Part shown: in pieces, positions 13,801 through 24,750 of the stretch
How the letters are laid out: the number at the start of each line of letters is the position of its first letter
How positions within the stretch are numbered: position 1 is the first letter of the stretch
From: Chondrilla cf. caribensis
Taxonomy: Eukaryota > Porifera > Demospongiae > Chondrillida > Chondrillidae
Assembly: GCA_964020155.1 (NCBI GenBank)
Contig: OZ026553.1
Coordinates: 3,116,979 to 3,180,978 of the forward strand
Direction: 5' to 3'
DNA length: 64,000 nucleotides
Program-made: the position numbers and the translations under genes
The notes under the pieces: generated by a model
The model's input: only the letters and a program-made list of their open reading frames with translations
The model's database searches: none
What the model was told of the DNA's origin: nothing

Positions 13801-15940
13801 ACCGGAAATGGTGAGAAAATTAAGACATTTCACTAAGTAGACTGTGAGACAAAGTTAGTACCAGTGCAGGGGGGGGGGATTGTCTGTAATTTTCAAATTG
13901 ATTATCAGTGTACAGTAACTGGTTAATAGATTAATCACTGGGAGTGGATGGGTGTACACTACTCTGTTATTTCCTGTATTAAATTGATTTGCTTGGCATT
14001 CTTAACAGTAATGTGTATATGTGTGCAATTCAAGTCATCCCTACATCCTTTTAGTTTCAAAGATAATTTTTGCTGTATTAATTTTAGTAATAGTGGTAGA
14101 TACATACATCCCTACAAGACATGTAATAGTTGCATCCTGCCCAGGTGTGTTGCAGCAGATATGAAGTGCTAATTGATTACCGAGGGTGAAGCCCAAGGTA
14201 ATCTGTTAGCACTTTATCTGCTGCAGCACACCTAGGCACGATATATAATAACGTGTATTCTTCAAGTCATCCCTACATCCTTTTAGTTTCAAAGAAATGT
14301 TTTTGCTGTATTAATTTTAGCAATAAGGGTAGATACATCCCTACAGGACATGTAACTAACTTGTATCCTTGAAGTCATCCCTACATCCTTTTAGTTTCAA
14401 AGAAATATTTTTGCTGTATTAATTTTAGTAATAGTGGTAGATACAACCGATACAACTAACTTGTATCCTGATGTGGTGAATGATAGACAATTTATACTGC
14501 AAATATGTGTATAGCTCAATACAACATATTATATGCAATAGAAATATTATGTTTACTAATTTCCAGCCTTGTTCTCACGCAATTAATCCTAACAATGAAA
14601 CCTGTCAGGTGAACTGTACTACATGGCTTATGTACCATTATATGTTCTAATTTTTCGTCAGAGCAAGGTTCAAGGAAAAACCGTCAACCACAGGATCACA
14701 TAGGTTACATTTCGTCATCAATTAGATCGTTCCCAGACCTATCTGGAGCCAGTGACAAAAAATTAGGTCGATGAAAAATTGGAACATATACGGTATATGT
14801 ACAGTTTTTCCTTTGATCCTCCCCTCAACCAGGATACAAGTACAAATGTATGCATTAAAAGGTATTAATCTGCTTTTGTGGAAACAACCATCTCTGACAG
14901 TACACTTCTCAGTGGTCTCGAGTCTATCTCCTCACACACACAGCACTGTCTCCCTCAACTATGGATGTGGCCTATTGTGTGGTAGATTATACTCTGTGAT
15001 ATTAATCTCCTCACTAATGTAGATGGGGCTATCTGTAAACACTGTAAAGAGAAGGAGTCGGAAATATATCAGAATGAGGTGAGGGGAACAATCAAATGTT
15101 AAGTTTTTTGTGCATGGCACACTGGGTGGTCAGCATGATTGTGTTACCTCCAGATTATTGGACTTGAGTTAGCAGTGTTATTATGACCTCTTTGTTCAGG
15201 ATGCTCCTGTACAACATCAACCATTTTTCTGTGCCCCAGTTGACTTTTCCCTAAATTGGTGTCAATGATTTGTACATGTATCTCTTGTAATTCTTGCCTG
15301 CTGGAAACAGCTGATACGTGACTCAACAAAGGTGTGTATTACGGTCACGTAGCTCTCTTCTCTGTATGTACGTAGATGTCACACCTTGCATCTCTGGAAG
15401 AGAAGTTCTCACGCTTATGGACTGAGTGTCAAAGGTGTCAAGGAAGCCTACATGAGGAGGTGTTGTGCACAAAGTAGGACATGCACCATGACGTAACAAT
15501 GTTGTACTGTACTCCCATGTTGCCTAATGTACCACTGAAAAGTTGTGTGACTTTGCTTTGAAATTCCTTGTTTTCATGTATCACATGCATTTAAGGTAAT
15601 GCATCATGTCTGGTGTGAAGGTATTTATCTTAAAGGAGTCCAACTTTCGTGTATTTCCCATGTACGGGAATCAGTGTACATAATATATCCCTGTATCATT
15701 CATACCTAACCAAAGTTAACATAAACTTTAACCATTTCAACATAATAGGTTGACACACCTGGTTCTTTCTCACTTTTAAGGAGTAGTTTTAGTTATTTCA
15801 TTTTATGTTGTAAAATGCAATGATTTCTCCTTTTTCCCAGTCGTGACTGCCCAATCTTTTACATGAGAAAGAAAGTTCAAAAAGAGCTTGACGACCAAGG
15901 AAAGCTTCTTTTGCGATTCGGCACCTCTGATGAGTGGTAG
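2543..15940 (+). CDS. POLD1: DNA polymerase delta catalytic subunit
   Basis: Family-B replicative polymerase with 3'-5' proofreading, the main lagging-strand enzyme, working with PCNA. Exons: 2543-3700, 4392-4637, 4972-5082, 5424-5615, 7075-7166, 7935-8045, 8140-8253, 8499-8646, 8897-8992, 9417-9554, 9934-10035, 11263-11333, 11656-11814, 12291-12393, 13045-13177, 13697-13810, 15023-15078, 15376-15473, 15841-15940. All 19 join in phase to 1113 codons (human is about 1107). Motifs: exonuclease I FDIE (Asp about 314), Exo [14 protein letters not shown], Exo [12 protein letters not shown], polymerase motif A DFSSLYPS (Asp about 610), motif [11 protein letters not shown], motif C YGDTDS (about 759-764), zinc module CysA (CIGC...CKHC) and 4Fe-4S module CysB (CQRC...CTNRDC). 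ATG 2543 gives a basic, NLS-like N terminus. No defect is seen. Introns 2, 8 and 14 carry GT-rich arrays close to the donor. Confidence 0.97.
4647..4744. repeat. (GT)n microsatellite in POLD1 intron 2
   Basis: GT array with a few gcgtat interruptions, starting about 10 nt inside the intron after the exon 2 donor (4638). Confidence 0.9.
5926..6443. mobile_element. pogo/Tigger-like MITE
   Basis: Terminal inverted repeats begin with cagttgactc and stay partly matched (a tataac block follows at both ends). TA dinucleotides flank the element at 5924-5925 and 6444-6445. The 518 bp between hold no transposase frame, so it is a non-autonomous element in POLD1 intron 4. The family call rests on the TIR and TA target site. 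Confidence 0.75.
6806..7020. mobile_element. Short TA-flanked MITE rich in TTCGCGAA words
   Basis: The ends are inverted repeats (cc[a/g]tatagc[a/g]ggaaag, then tttcgcg). TA flanks both sides (6804-6805, 7021-7022). The interior contains several ttcgcgaa palindromes. It is 215 bp, without coding capacity, in POLD1 intron 4 just before exon 5. Confidence 0.7.
7592..7766. mobile_element. pogo-like MITE
   Basis: 175-bp element with TIR c[a/g]gtggaacctctctat at both ends, flanked by TA (7590-7591, 7767-7768). Internal sub-repeats of an agaggttt word. It lies in POLD1 intron 5. Confidence 0.8.
8657..8722. repeat. (GT)n microsatellite in POLD1 intron 8
   Basis: GT array starting about 10 nt inside the intron after the exon 8 donor (8647). 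Confidence 0.9.
10445..10485. repeat. Perfect 17-bp hairpin
   Basis: Arms 10445-10461 and 10469-10485 (tagaaagttgcctaaat and its complement) with a 7-nt loop, in POLD1 intron 11. Probably the end or core of a small foldback element. Confidence 0.7.
10578..10920. repeat. GC-rich inverted-repeat segment with an (AT)n tract
   Basis: Holds ggggctgcc words near 10591 and a hairpin aggggctgcc/ggcagcccct at about 10892-10914, plus a (TA)n tract at 10799-10848. The stretch about 10690-10752 resembles about 6187-6252 in intron 4 (both carry tagccc, ttctgg/ttctaa, cgaaatcgg or caaatcgg, and ttttcgcgcaatataa), so both may derive from one repeat family. Confidence 0.5.
12430..12680. repeat. Minisatellite of tgtgtgtac/gtgcatgtatgtgtcc units
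   Basis: About 250 bp of imperfect tandem units of roughly 20-36 bp in POLD1 intron 14. It is strict purine-pyrimidine alternation over long stretches. Frames on both strands are low-complexity artefacts. Confidence 0.8.
14030..14445 (+). repeat. Three ~75-bp direct repeats with a foldback insert
   Basis: A unit beginning caagtcatccctacatcc and containing ttttgctgtattaatttta occurs at about 14030-14104, 14256-14336 and 14370-14443, in POLD1 intron 16. Between the first two lies a hairpin element (14143-14233). Confidence 0.75.
14143..14233. mobile_element. Small foldback element
   Basis: Imperfect arms of about 38 bp (aggtgtgttgcagcagat against its near-complement ending gctgcagcacacct) with a short loop. 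No coding capacity. Confidence 0.65.
14635..14793. mobile_element. TA-flanked MITE
   Basis: 159-bp element with TIR cc[a/g]ttatatgttc or ccgtatatgttc followed by aatttttc, flanked by TA (14633-14634, 14794-14795). It lies in POLD1 intron 16. Confidence 0.7.
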
Positions 15941-16684
15941 GAATTTTGATCCAATCTCCCAGCATCGTTATCTTCCATTTCATGTCTGTAGTTACTCAAT
16001 AGTTATATCAACCTTTGATAATGGTCTGTATTGTATAGTGTACACATAGATTTAAATATTCTAATGAGATTTCATTGGTCGCAGGTGCAAATGTCTTCCA
16101 TGGTATTATGATTGTAACTTTATGCTTATACTTTATATGTAACAATGTACATGATGTTGAATATGAGAAATGTAGGGTTATGTTTGTGTTGGACAAATTG
16201 ATATAACTGGAATTATTCATGATTTAGTATTGCAATAATATAGCATTAACATATTATCTTATAGTCCATCGAAATTATATTCATTCATGTAGTTGTGGAA
16301 GATCCTGCCCCCCCGATTGATGATCCCATTGGCCCATGTAAATCAGTTTCACATATGCCCAGAGATACCATTAAATTTGTACATGGATTCGCAGGTAGCC
16401 ATACTGAACCAGATTTCTGAGGTTGAGATGAGGATGTGTTTGTACTGTGCTCATCAACCTATGTCTTTAACAGCTACTACTAGTTGTAATCTAAGACTTG
16501 TAGATGTACCATATCTTATTTGAGACTTTTATATTTGGCAATGCCTGTGTATGTGTTACTTCCTGTTATGCTTCCTGTTCCTATCACATGACAACTGTAC
16601 CTTTATAAGGTGACTCATTTGTTAGTCTGAATCAGTACCAGTTTAGTGAATACAGTGTGATATAGTACTAGTGAATCAGATATT
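15941..16684. other. POLD1-GPCR spacer
   Basis: AT-rich spacer without a recognisable gene. A TATA-like tataagg at 16604-16610, about 75 bp before the GPCR start codon, could be its core promoter (weak inference). Confidence 0.4.
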
Positions 16685-17647
16685 ATGGACAACTGTACCA
16701 ACTGTAGTGCTAGTGTCAGACCTACCCTGGCTGGACCAGGCTTTGGAGCCTTTTTGATTCTCATGATTTTGATGGTCCTCATTTCTACTGTACTGAATGT
16801 CATCATCATCACCGCTCTGTGTGTGGCAAAGTCTGTTCTCAGGTTAATGAGAATTTTCCTTATCAACCTTCTTGTTTCTGGACTGATGGTAGCCTTATTT
16901 TCAGGAATATCTATTTTCTCTGCTATCATTCTCAATTTTACATTTCTTCCTTCACCAGACTTGGGCTTCTGTAGATTCGGGATATGGGGATTTTCCACAG
17001 GAGTTGTATCTAGACTGTACTGTCTGTCTGGATTCTCTATCATTGTCTTGCTCATAGTTAGGTACAATAAGAAAGAAATAAAGACTCCCTATGTTGTTTT
17101 ATTCTTATCATTAATCTGGTTTGTGTCCATACTCCTGAACATTCATACTCTGATCCCACCAATATTCTCTGTTCAAGTTTTTGACAGTGTGATCTGTTTT
17201 CCAAAGAATTTGGATCCTAATATCATCAGAGAAGTACGATTATTATTCACTACAATATGGGTGATATTTGGTGGCTTCACTCCTATGACCATCAGTATTG
17301 TGATCCCCATTGTGGTGTTGTGCTATGTTAGACGTAACACTATAACAGAAGAATCCTCTTACAACAAGGGGATAGCAAAATTTGCTCTCTTTCTTGTATC
17401 TGGTAATCTTGTCAACCTTGTTGGCCAAACTGTAGTGGCTCTCATTGTATATGTCTCCGAGCCTCCTGGTGTGTACCTGTCCAACTTTCTTGCTTTGGCA
17501 TCCTTAATCCCCTCTCCTATTATGATTCTTATCTTCATGAAGCCAGTTCGCACTGCAGTGAGCAAGCTATTGTGTTGTGCTAAGATTCAATGCATACCTC
17601 GCATATCAAAAGTGTCATCTGCGACTAAGACAGAGAATGGGATTTGA
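16685..17647 (+). CDS. Intronless rhodopsin-like seven-transmembrane receptor
   Basis: 320-residue membrane protein in one exon. Two N-glycosylation sequons (Asn3, Asn6) precede seven hydrophobic helices at about 20-47, 52-78, 99-125, 135-153, 186-214, 231-254 and 264-284. Cys96 at the top of helix 3 and Cys171 in extracellular loop 2 could form the class-A disulfide. The helix 3 end reads VRY (125-127) instead of DRY, helix 6 lacks CWxP, and helix 7 has PSPIMILI where NPxxY is expected. A Cys pair (KLLCCAK) near 296-298 could be palmitoylated. The ligand is unknown and orthology cannot be set by eye. Intronless class-A receptors are common in sponges and cnidarians (family knowledge). The start is the only ATG giving a full helix 1. 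Confidence 0.8.
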   Translation: MDNCTNCSASVRPTLAGPGFGAFLILMILMVLISTVLNVIIITALCVAKSVLRLMRIFLINLLVSGLMVALFSGISIFSAIILNFTFLPSPDLGFCRFGIWGFSTGVVSRLYCLSGFSIIVLLIVRYNKKEIKTPYVVLFLSLIWFVSILLNIHTLIPPIFSVQVFDSVICFPKNLDPNIIREVRLLFTTIWVIFGGFTPMTISIVIPIVVLCYVRRNTITEESSYNKGIAKFALFLVSGNLVNLVGQTVVALIVYVSEPPGVYLSNFLALASLIPSPIMILIFMKPVRTAVSKLLCCAKIQCIPRISKVSSATKTENGI

Positions 17648-17885
17648 AACCGAAATTATCACCTGTGACTAATATGGAGGATGGAATTTGACACAGACTA
17701 TCTATAGTATTGTCCTAGTACAGAAGATGACCTCTTGTATCATGATTGTGCATGTGTATAGGGTGGTAATGTTTGATTTGGGACGATGATCATTGTAACA
17801 TTGTAATCTGGTGCTTGATTTTGAAGTAAGGCTAACATTGAGTAGTGTTCCATCGATCGCGATCGTTTTCGGTACCGATATTAAC
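17648..17885. other. GPCR 3' flank, possible degenerate LTR
   Basis: No gene. It ends at the primer-binding-site-like tggcgacgagg at 17886, so a decayed 5' LTR may lie here, but I could not delimit it. Confidence 0.25.
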
Positions 17886-18480
17886 TGGCGACGAGGATTT
17901 ACGTGGCCGTGAGTACGTACTCCCCTAGGGTTGCTGCTTCTGATGACGAATGGAAAGATTAGATGATATTCGGAGCGTGTTGAACAGTATATACCTTGTG
18001 GCGAAATGGTATTCTACAGATCTAAAGGGACAAGCTGCGTTCAGTCTTGCTGGGTGTGTGCCGGGTGTCAACCTACAAGCTTATCCTTAATCTTGTAGAG
18101 CTCCGGGTCCCGACAAGGCAACGGACAAAACGTCCAAAGAGTGTATAATTACAGCTCGTACGCGTGCGCTGTCACATCGGAATCCTCCTACACCAGTCAT
18201 CGTACAAGGTTTCAAGTTTAACCCGGCGCGTTCTCACAAGGAGGGAGAAACGGTAGCCGAGTCTGTGGCTGAACTTAGACACAATTCGGAGCCTTACAAA
18301 TTTGACAACTTGCGGGGACGATATGCTGCACGACAGTGGTTTGTATACATACAGAATTCATGTCTGTCGAATACAACGCCGCCAGAATCTCAAAGCGCTT
18401 TAGACCGTGTGAACGGCGGGCACGTATTGCTAACTTGTACCATGATGCGTGGGCGTTTCCTTTGATGTGGTGGGGTGTTT
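17886..18480 (+). pseudogene. Decayed Ty3/gypsy-like gag remnant with primer-binding site
   Basis: A TGG-initial primer-binding-like site (17886) is followed by gag-like peptides in shifting frames: KLILNLV, then APGPDKATDKTSKE, then PPTPVIVQGFKFNPARSHKE, then GETVAESVAELRHNSEPYKF. This spacing matches the gag region of Ty3/gypsy elements (a xFKFxxRxxKExESVAExVAELRxxxExxxF pattern known from the family). Frameshifts and stops mean it is dead. No protease or reverse transcriptase follows. Confidence 0.65.
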
Positions 18481-18488
18481 ATATGACT

Positions 18489-18521
18489 AAGACACCTCAT
18501 TAATAATTCATGAGGTGTCTT
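18489..18521. repeat. Perfect 12-bp hairpin
   Basis: Arms aagacacctcat and atgaggtgtctt with a 9-nt AT loop, between the gag remnant and the recombinase-like remnant. Confidence 0.7.
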
Positions 18522-18629
18522 ACTAGTGCATTTTCAGCCTCTGTTCCTCTGATCACTCAGAAGATTCAAGAATACTGCTTGGGCTATGACTGTTTGGGTC
18601 GACTGGATGGAATATCAGAATAGTGGCAT

Positions 18630-18960
18630 GCCGAATGACAGCGAACAATATCCAAGTCCTCTTATTCATCAATCTATCTGCCTTGAGTTTTTTCATTTTA
18701 CTGTCTAGGCATCTCTGGAAATCGGTGAAGTCGGCGCGGGATCATCGAAGATGTTCCAGTAAAGTTAGCAATACAAATTTGCCGTAAAAGACCACAACAC
18801 AATTGGTAGCGTACTGGGTGGATAGGGGTCACCGTTCCTATTTCGATTGTCAAGCACAAAATGTGGTAACAATTTGGCAAGTTCTTCCTTCGTTATCAAT
18901 ATCGAGACCAATAAATGGAGGGAAAGCGGACGTATCAGGCCCAACACATCAGGGAAAAGG
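18630..18960 (-). pseudogene. Crypton/DUF3504-like recombinase remnant
   Basis: On the minus strand, three frame-shifted pieces line up as ITKEELAKLLPHFVLDNR, NGDPYPPSTL, then CGLLRQIC, then NIFDDP and DFTDFQRCLDSKMKKLKADR. The YPPxTL...CGL...DDP..FxxFxxxLDxxMKxL pattern is that of the DUF3504 domain in KIAA1958, QRICH1 and ZMYM proteins, which derives from Crypton tyrosine-recombinase transposons. At least two frameshifts break it. Confidence 0.55.
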
Positions 18961-19054
18961 TGTAATTATGATTGAATTGCAATCATTATTAATACGCACT
19001 ACATGTATATAGTGTGCTTTTTATTATACTTATACATTATTGTCCTGATTATTA

Positions 19055-19126
<72 letters not shown>

Positions 19127-19131
19127 GTGTA
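19055..19131. repeat. (GT)n microsatellite
   Basis: Nearly pure GT array between the recombinase remnant and duplication unit A. Confidence 0.95.
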
Positions 19132-19334
19132 TGTTCGGCACGTGTTGGTGTTTGTCATGTGTTGCTCAAAGATTGTAACAATTGCTATTGGTGACATGAC
19201 AAAATGAACCCAACAAGGCTTTAGCTGTTCAATTAATGATGTTGTGACAAGTAACAGGAGGTGTGGTATGAGGACTGTGCAAACATCAGCCACTTACCTG
19301 TGTAAATGATAGGGCACGGACTTATGTACATTGT

Positions 19335-21310
19335 GGTATACAGCGTATATAGTGGTGGTGGGTGTGGGTGTGGGCGTGGGTGGTATGGTGTATGTTTGTA
19401 TATGTACATGCGCACTATTGTTGCACTATGCTTTGTTGCTTTCTTGTCACCCATGACATATTTGAGCAGGTGGTGATGTGTTTAAGTCATTACAATTCGC
19501 CAATAATGGTAGAATATTTCCACCAGTGATTTTCCTAGATTAAGTATATTATGTATTGGTAGTGACACTTTCATGTCAGTTCTTGATGACTTGTTTTGTA
19601 TAGGGCAACTGTGCTGAAAGCATGCAACCAATTGACAATTTAGTGTAACGTTAACATGCATGACACCTGTTGAGTTGACACCTGTTTCGAAATTCATGGT
19701 ATGTATCAAATATACCATGGTATGCATGTACCAAATATACCAAGGTATCTCAAATATCAACCCGACACAATATACTATTACTGTTACACAGTCGTGGAAT
19801 TACCACTAACACTATACATTGTGCTTGATCGACGGTGAGAGTGACAATGGTGTGTACCACCATAGCTATTTGTAAACATATTATTATTCTGATCTTCTTA
19901 GTCTCCTTTAGCGTCGACGAGGTGTGCTGCAACTCTTACCACAAATAAAGCATTGAATTGGCAGTTTTTATCCTGGGCCATAACTTGTCTCAAAAGTAAC
20001 GGAATTGAAAACAATTGTGCCATTAGATAGAGCTAGTCAGTTACATCTTCAGTTCGGGGTTGGATAAAATTGACCACCCTCAATTTTCATGCTAAACACT
20101 CAGACATATACAATGGTGTTACAGGGGATTGGGAGTGACCATGACAATGCTCCTAACACTAGCTATAGCTATAGGAGATGTATCACAAATGAGCTTGAGG
20201 CTGTCTGTGACCCTAAACCACAGTTGCCGTCATGCTATATACATTCAAAATTATATTGACTGCATCAATTTTTTTACAAAATGGTTGTATAATCTTGTGA
20301 TTGTGTATAATTCATGTTTCCTTATATATAACAATGAATCCTATTGATATTATGTAAAGAACTAATTTTGAATTCCTGGTATACATGTGTGTCTAGGATT
20401 TCTTTGATGTTTGTATAGAATAATTATATTTTACCTACGAGCTATTGAGCAGTGAATTTTCAATTTTCATACCATTGTGCCTGTGTTAATATGTGGTCCC
20501 ACTAATTCAAAGTGTCAGATTATCATTGAGTGGATCTTATATTACTCCACTCATGAAGTTATAATGGTTCCAAAATGGCTGATGCAGAATCATTCGTTTT
20601 ATAAACTGTATTCATTGATTTTGATATCACTCAAATTTCTTAGCCCTTTATTAGTCTAATATGTACTAAAAATACTGTGTCATTTTTTTACCTATACATT
20701 TTTGATGGTTTTCCATCATGATCTCTTAAGCTTTGCCCTTTATAGTACACTTGCTCGATGTCCAACCTATACAAAATTAATTAATAGGCATGTACACACA
20801 CAACATACACACACAAGTGCTAACAAAATAAAATGGTTCTGTATAATAATATACAGAGCATAGTCTTGAAGAGTAGAAGTCAGATAATAAGGTGACAAAT
20901 AATTCTGCAAGTTTCACTACGAATATCCACTATCTGAGGCTATCTTATATCTCCAAGCGTTACACACTGTGTACTATGCTCAGTGTTCTAATATATGTAA
21001 TTTGCTATTGACTATACAAACTCAGTATACCCAAAGACACCTTATCAAACTTCATAAAATGAACCATAATAATAGTTCTTGAGATAGCTATGGAGGGGAG
21101 ACCATTACTAATAATATTTGATATTACAACAAGAAAAGTTAAAAATAATGCACTAATTATAAGGTGTTAATGTGTGCGTGATCTCAGACACAGGCAACAT
21201 GTTACAACACAAGTCAGTGTGATGTGTGGGTGTATGCTGCACTGGCAAAATATGAAAAGATAACTTAAAGATGATACAGGTGGTGCAATAATTTTTGTAT
21301 AAAATCACAT
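19335..21310. other. Repeat-unit DNA, no gene recognised (unit A)
   Basis: AT-rich DNA matched almost base for base by 34340-36310. It includes a short GGTGGGTGTGGGCGTGG tract at about 19352-19382. The 60-codon frame at 20477-20659, identical at 35457-35639, shows no family signature; its conservation reflects the recent duplication. Confidence 0.6.
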
Positions 21311-21314
21311 GCAG

Positions 21315-22130
21315 ACTATGATCATTGCAATCATGGTTTGTTTAGTTCCCAATTCTGGCAGCCTCTGGCCCAGAAGAGTATTTTGGAATGATAAAATTGA
21401 TATTATGGCTGCTTCTTCAAGGATCATTTTGAATTTGCAATGTTGTGAATTCATCCTGAGAAATGAGGCTAGTCAGTGTGAAAGTCCTGCATGGCGGGTG
21501 GTATCCTAGGGCACCTATTTCATGAAGTTGTAAGGTAGCTGGCCCTGATGTCTCTCCTCAGTAGGTTATTCAACAATGTGTGACAGAGTTCCTTGCTCTC
21601 TTCCCTTCTTTTGGTTTCTTCATAGCGCTGGTGTTGTTGGAGCAAACGATACGTTCAATTATTTGGACTACATTGTCATTGCAAATAACAATGTCTGGTC
21701 TGGTGGACGCACCCAGAAACTGTGGTGGGACTGTTGCTGGTGGGGACTCATCTGTCCTGAGGTTGGGTAGGTCTGCTGAGATTGAATTCAATGATGGAGA
21801 TGATTCCTCAATCCTGTCAATTTCAGTAGCACTGAGTGCATGTCTCCAAGAGCAACGCCCATCTTCAAGTGCCTGTTTACATCCATGGAGGATGTGCGGA
21901 GGTGTTGCCTGTGGGGCATTGCACAGTTTACAGTGGGCACTCATTTGGATTTTCCAGCATCGGTTGGTACGTGTTGAAAGGTGTCTGAAATGCAGTGCAG
22001 GATAAATGATAGCTAGCTGGTCAGCTGGAGACCATGCATCTACAATGTGTTCCAGACTTTTGTTTCTGTTTCAAGCTCCTTACAGTCAGTGAAATTCTCC
22101 TGAACTTGAAGGAGTCTAGCTTTTGGTTGG
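21315..22130 (-). pseudogene. Non-LTR retrotransposon C-terminal fragment (CCHC + restriction-like endonuclease), copy A
   Basis: Read on the minus strand, WKHIVDAWSPADQLAI-like, then a CCHC knuckle (CKLC...H...C) in HCKLCNAPQATPPHILHGC, then RPDIVICNDN with an E..VCSN tract, then EIGALGY and a tail ending near 21315. This is the C-terminal zinc knuckle plus restriction-like endonuclease (RPD...E) of R2/NeSL-type elements. Frameshifts occur (ATEIDRIEESS where copy B continues in frame, and before EIGALGY). No reverse-transcriptase core is recognisable upstream, so it is 5'-truncated. Confidence 0.7.
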
Positions 22131-22974
22131 CATCCAGGAGAGCATACACATCAGCGAGGCGTCTAGCTGTTGATCTTGTAGATGATGGGCTTGGACTTCG
22201 CAGGTGCTGATGTGTTTCTTTGAGATGCCTTGGCGTTCGAGGAAGAATTATCGTGGATTAAGGCAGAGATCTCCTTGATGACCAGATCTGATGTTTCGGT
22301 GATACAGCACAGATAGCTCATTTTCGTCTTAATTAGAGTGAGAGGTGGCATATTGATCTAGGAAGAATGGTAGCACTTCTTGGAATTTCAGAGATTTGCA
22401 GGCTAATTTGGTGACCTCACTCTCGATCTGGATAGAGAATGCAATGCCATGATTTGGATGTGTGTTTAACGGTTATTATTGTATCAATGGTATGAGGTAG
22501 TTTCTAACAAAATGAATCCAAATCTTCATCTTGCCCCTGATAGGTCTGTCATTGATACTTTTCAGGATTTATCTGAATCAGATGTAGTTCTGACGGGTGG
22601 TACATGCTTTGCCATTTTGACTCTTGAGGGTTTGAGGCTATTGTATGCCCAAGAAACTATGTTGGAGCAGAGCATAGGTTACTGTTTTAGCCGTCTCTGA
22701 GATTATACATTGCTTTTGATTTTGGCTTATCATTTTCGGTAGTGATAGACACACACTGTGATGGATGAGAGTGAGTCTTATGGAATTGCAGGCCTTCTCT
22801 ACCAGACTAAGTGTTTCTTGATGGTCTGAAATGATCTGAAATGAAATGGTCTGATCTTGACCTATGACAAATATTACATTTTTCCTGAAGTACAGAACAC
22901 ATTTGTAGGATAACAAAATTTCCAGTCAGAATCCCAACCAATTAATATGAATACGAACAATTAATCACAGTGAG

Positions 22975-23230
22975 ATATGGATGCAAATAGCTAGATCTCT
23001 TCTTCGCATATAGATGCACCTTGCATCCCTGGAGGAGATTTTCTCATGGTGGTGGGCAAGTACTGAGTGTTAGAGGTGTCAAGGGAGGCTACATGAGTAA
23101 ATGTTGTGCACAAAGTAGGAACATACCACAATGTAGGAATGTCACACTCCAATGCTTATGAACAACATCATTGTCTTTGAATATGATTGCCACCATGTGT
23201 GATATTAAAAGTCAATTTGAGTATGATTGG
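22975..23230 (+). pseudogene. POLD1 exon 18 fragment in a dispersed repeat (copy 1)
   Basis: About 23015-23120 resembles POLD1 exon 18 (15376-15473): caccttgcatc[c/t]ctgga, ttctca, gtgtcaag and gcctacatgag or gctacatgag, through to the donor gcacaaagtagga. Similarity continues some 25 bp upstream (ctctctt tract) and about 45 bp into the intron. Stops and indels make it non-coding. Confidence 0.8.
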
Positions 23231-24497
23231 CTCAATGACATATGAAATTGTTGCAAATTGATAATAATCTATTATGTTTGCAAATTATTATAATATCATG
23301 TACTATGTACATCATAAGGCAATCCAATGTATGTGGCTGTACTTCAGTCAACGTCAAAGAAAGAGCACTCAGCTAGGATCGCAGGCAGCGTATGAAGATG
23401 GGGCTTGTTTCATAGTACATTTCACACCTCCAATCGAGGTTTAGTGAAATATCAGGTTGACATGCCCCTCTCCCATGAGCCATGCAAGTACATGCTTAAT
23501 GACTTCTCTCTTATTCTCTCCTATACATCGAAAATATCAAGAACCTCCTGATGCAGCCAGGGTTATGGGCAATGTTCGGGGATGAGGATTGCTTTATTAT
23601 TTATTTTCACATACCGGCGTTATCAGCTATGTCTGGTAAAAATTCAATATTACGTTAACACGACCCTCTCCAATGAGTTATGCGAGAAGGTGCTTATAGG
23701 GTTTCTCTCCCATTCATAGAATATCTAGGGTTAAAGTTTATGTACGGAGATTGGAGGTGTTTCAGAAATGGGTATCCAAGTGAAGCTAGCTCTGGACCAA
23801 AATCAATTACACACACATGCGTATGAATTCTCCATTCAACATGCAGAAACAAAATTCACAAATGATCACATAGCGCTAGCATTAGCTCCCTTCACAAGAT
23901 ACAAGAATTTACATTACAAGCTTTCCCACATGAAGATGACAACCTGTCACAAGCCAGGGCTGGCGCCATAGGGGCGGTCGGGGCGGCCATAGCCATCCCA
24001 CGTTTTGTCTTCAAGACTATTTTGAGTTGATACCTTGACCTTGTGACAGGTTGTTTACAATGTGGTGCAAATGTTGCGACAAAGTCTCCATTCTCATGGG
24101 GGTTCCTCCCTATCCTCTCCCTTATGGCAATCTACAATAACAAGGGATACAGTCCACATATGGACTCTGAGGTACAAGTGTTTCATAATATAGTTTCCAA
24201 TCACAGCTATAGGTTTGGTGAATAAAATCAGCTAGACCCACACGCCCTCTGCCATGAATTCCGTCCAATGTTCCATATTTTTCCTGTTCTCTCCCATACA
24301 TTGAACACTTAGCACCATTTTGAATAACCACAACTATACTTACAACATTCCTGTAGAAAATCCTTTATACTTTTGGATGCAATTACATTCATACATACAT
24401 ACATACAACAATGCATGTACAGGCACGAACTCGTGGTTGTGCACAAGTTACTCTCCTTGCAAGTCAGAATCCTCACCGAACTTGACATTGAACATTC

Positions 24498-24750
24498 ACA
24501 ATGAGTTATGGATGCAAATAGCTCTTTTCTATACATGTCGATGACACCTTGGATCCCTGTAGGAGATTTTCTCATGGTTGTGGGTGAGTACTGAGTGTTA
24601 GAGTTGTCCGGGAAGCCTACATGAGTGAATGTTGTGCACAAAGTAGAAAACATACCACAATGTAGGAATGTCACACTCCAATGCACATGAATGACACAAT
24701 TGCCTTTGAATCCGGTCATGGCCGAGGTATTAAAAGTCAATTTTGTGTGT
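24498..24750 (+). pseudogene. POLD1 exon 18 fragment in a dispersed repeat (copy 2, upstream of RTK-A)
   Basis: Same arrangement as copy 1 (core 24541-24646), with the preserved donor context gcacaaagtag. It ends about 400 bp before the RTK-A start, so it may lie in that gene's promoter or 5' UTR. Confidence 0.8.

Noticed and set aside
20477..20659. 60-codon frame identical at 35457-35639
   Set aside because: Identity comes from the recent A/B duplication, which conserves non-coding DNA equally well here; no signal, domain or splice context.
23768..23971. 67-codon frame starting MGIQVKLALDQ, with a near-copy at 38953
   Set aside because: Only matched by the duplicated unit, no recognisable family, ends in low-complexity GGC repeats.
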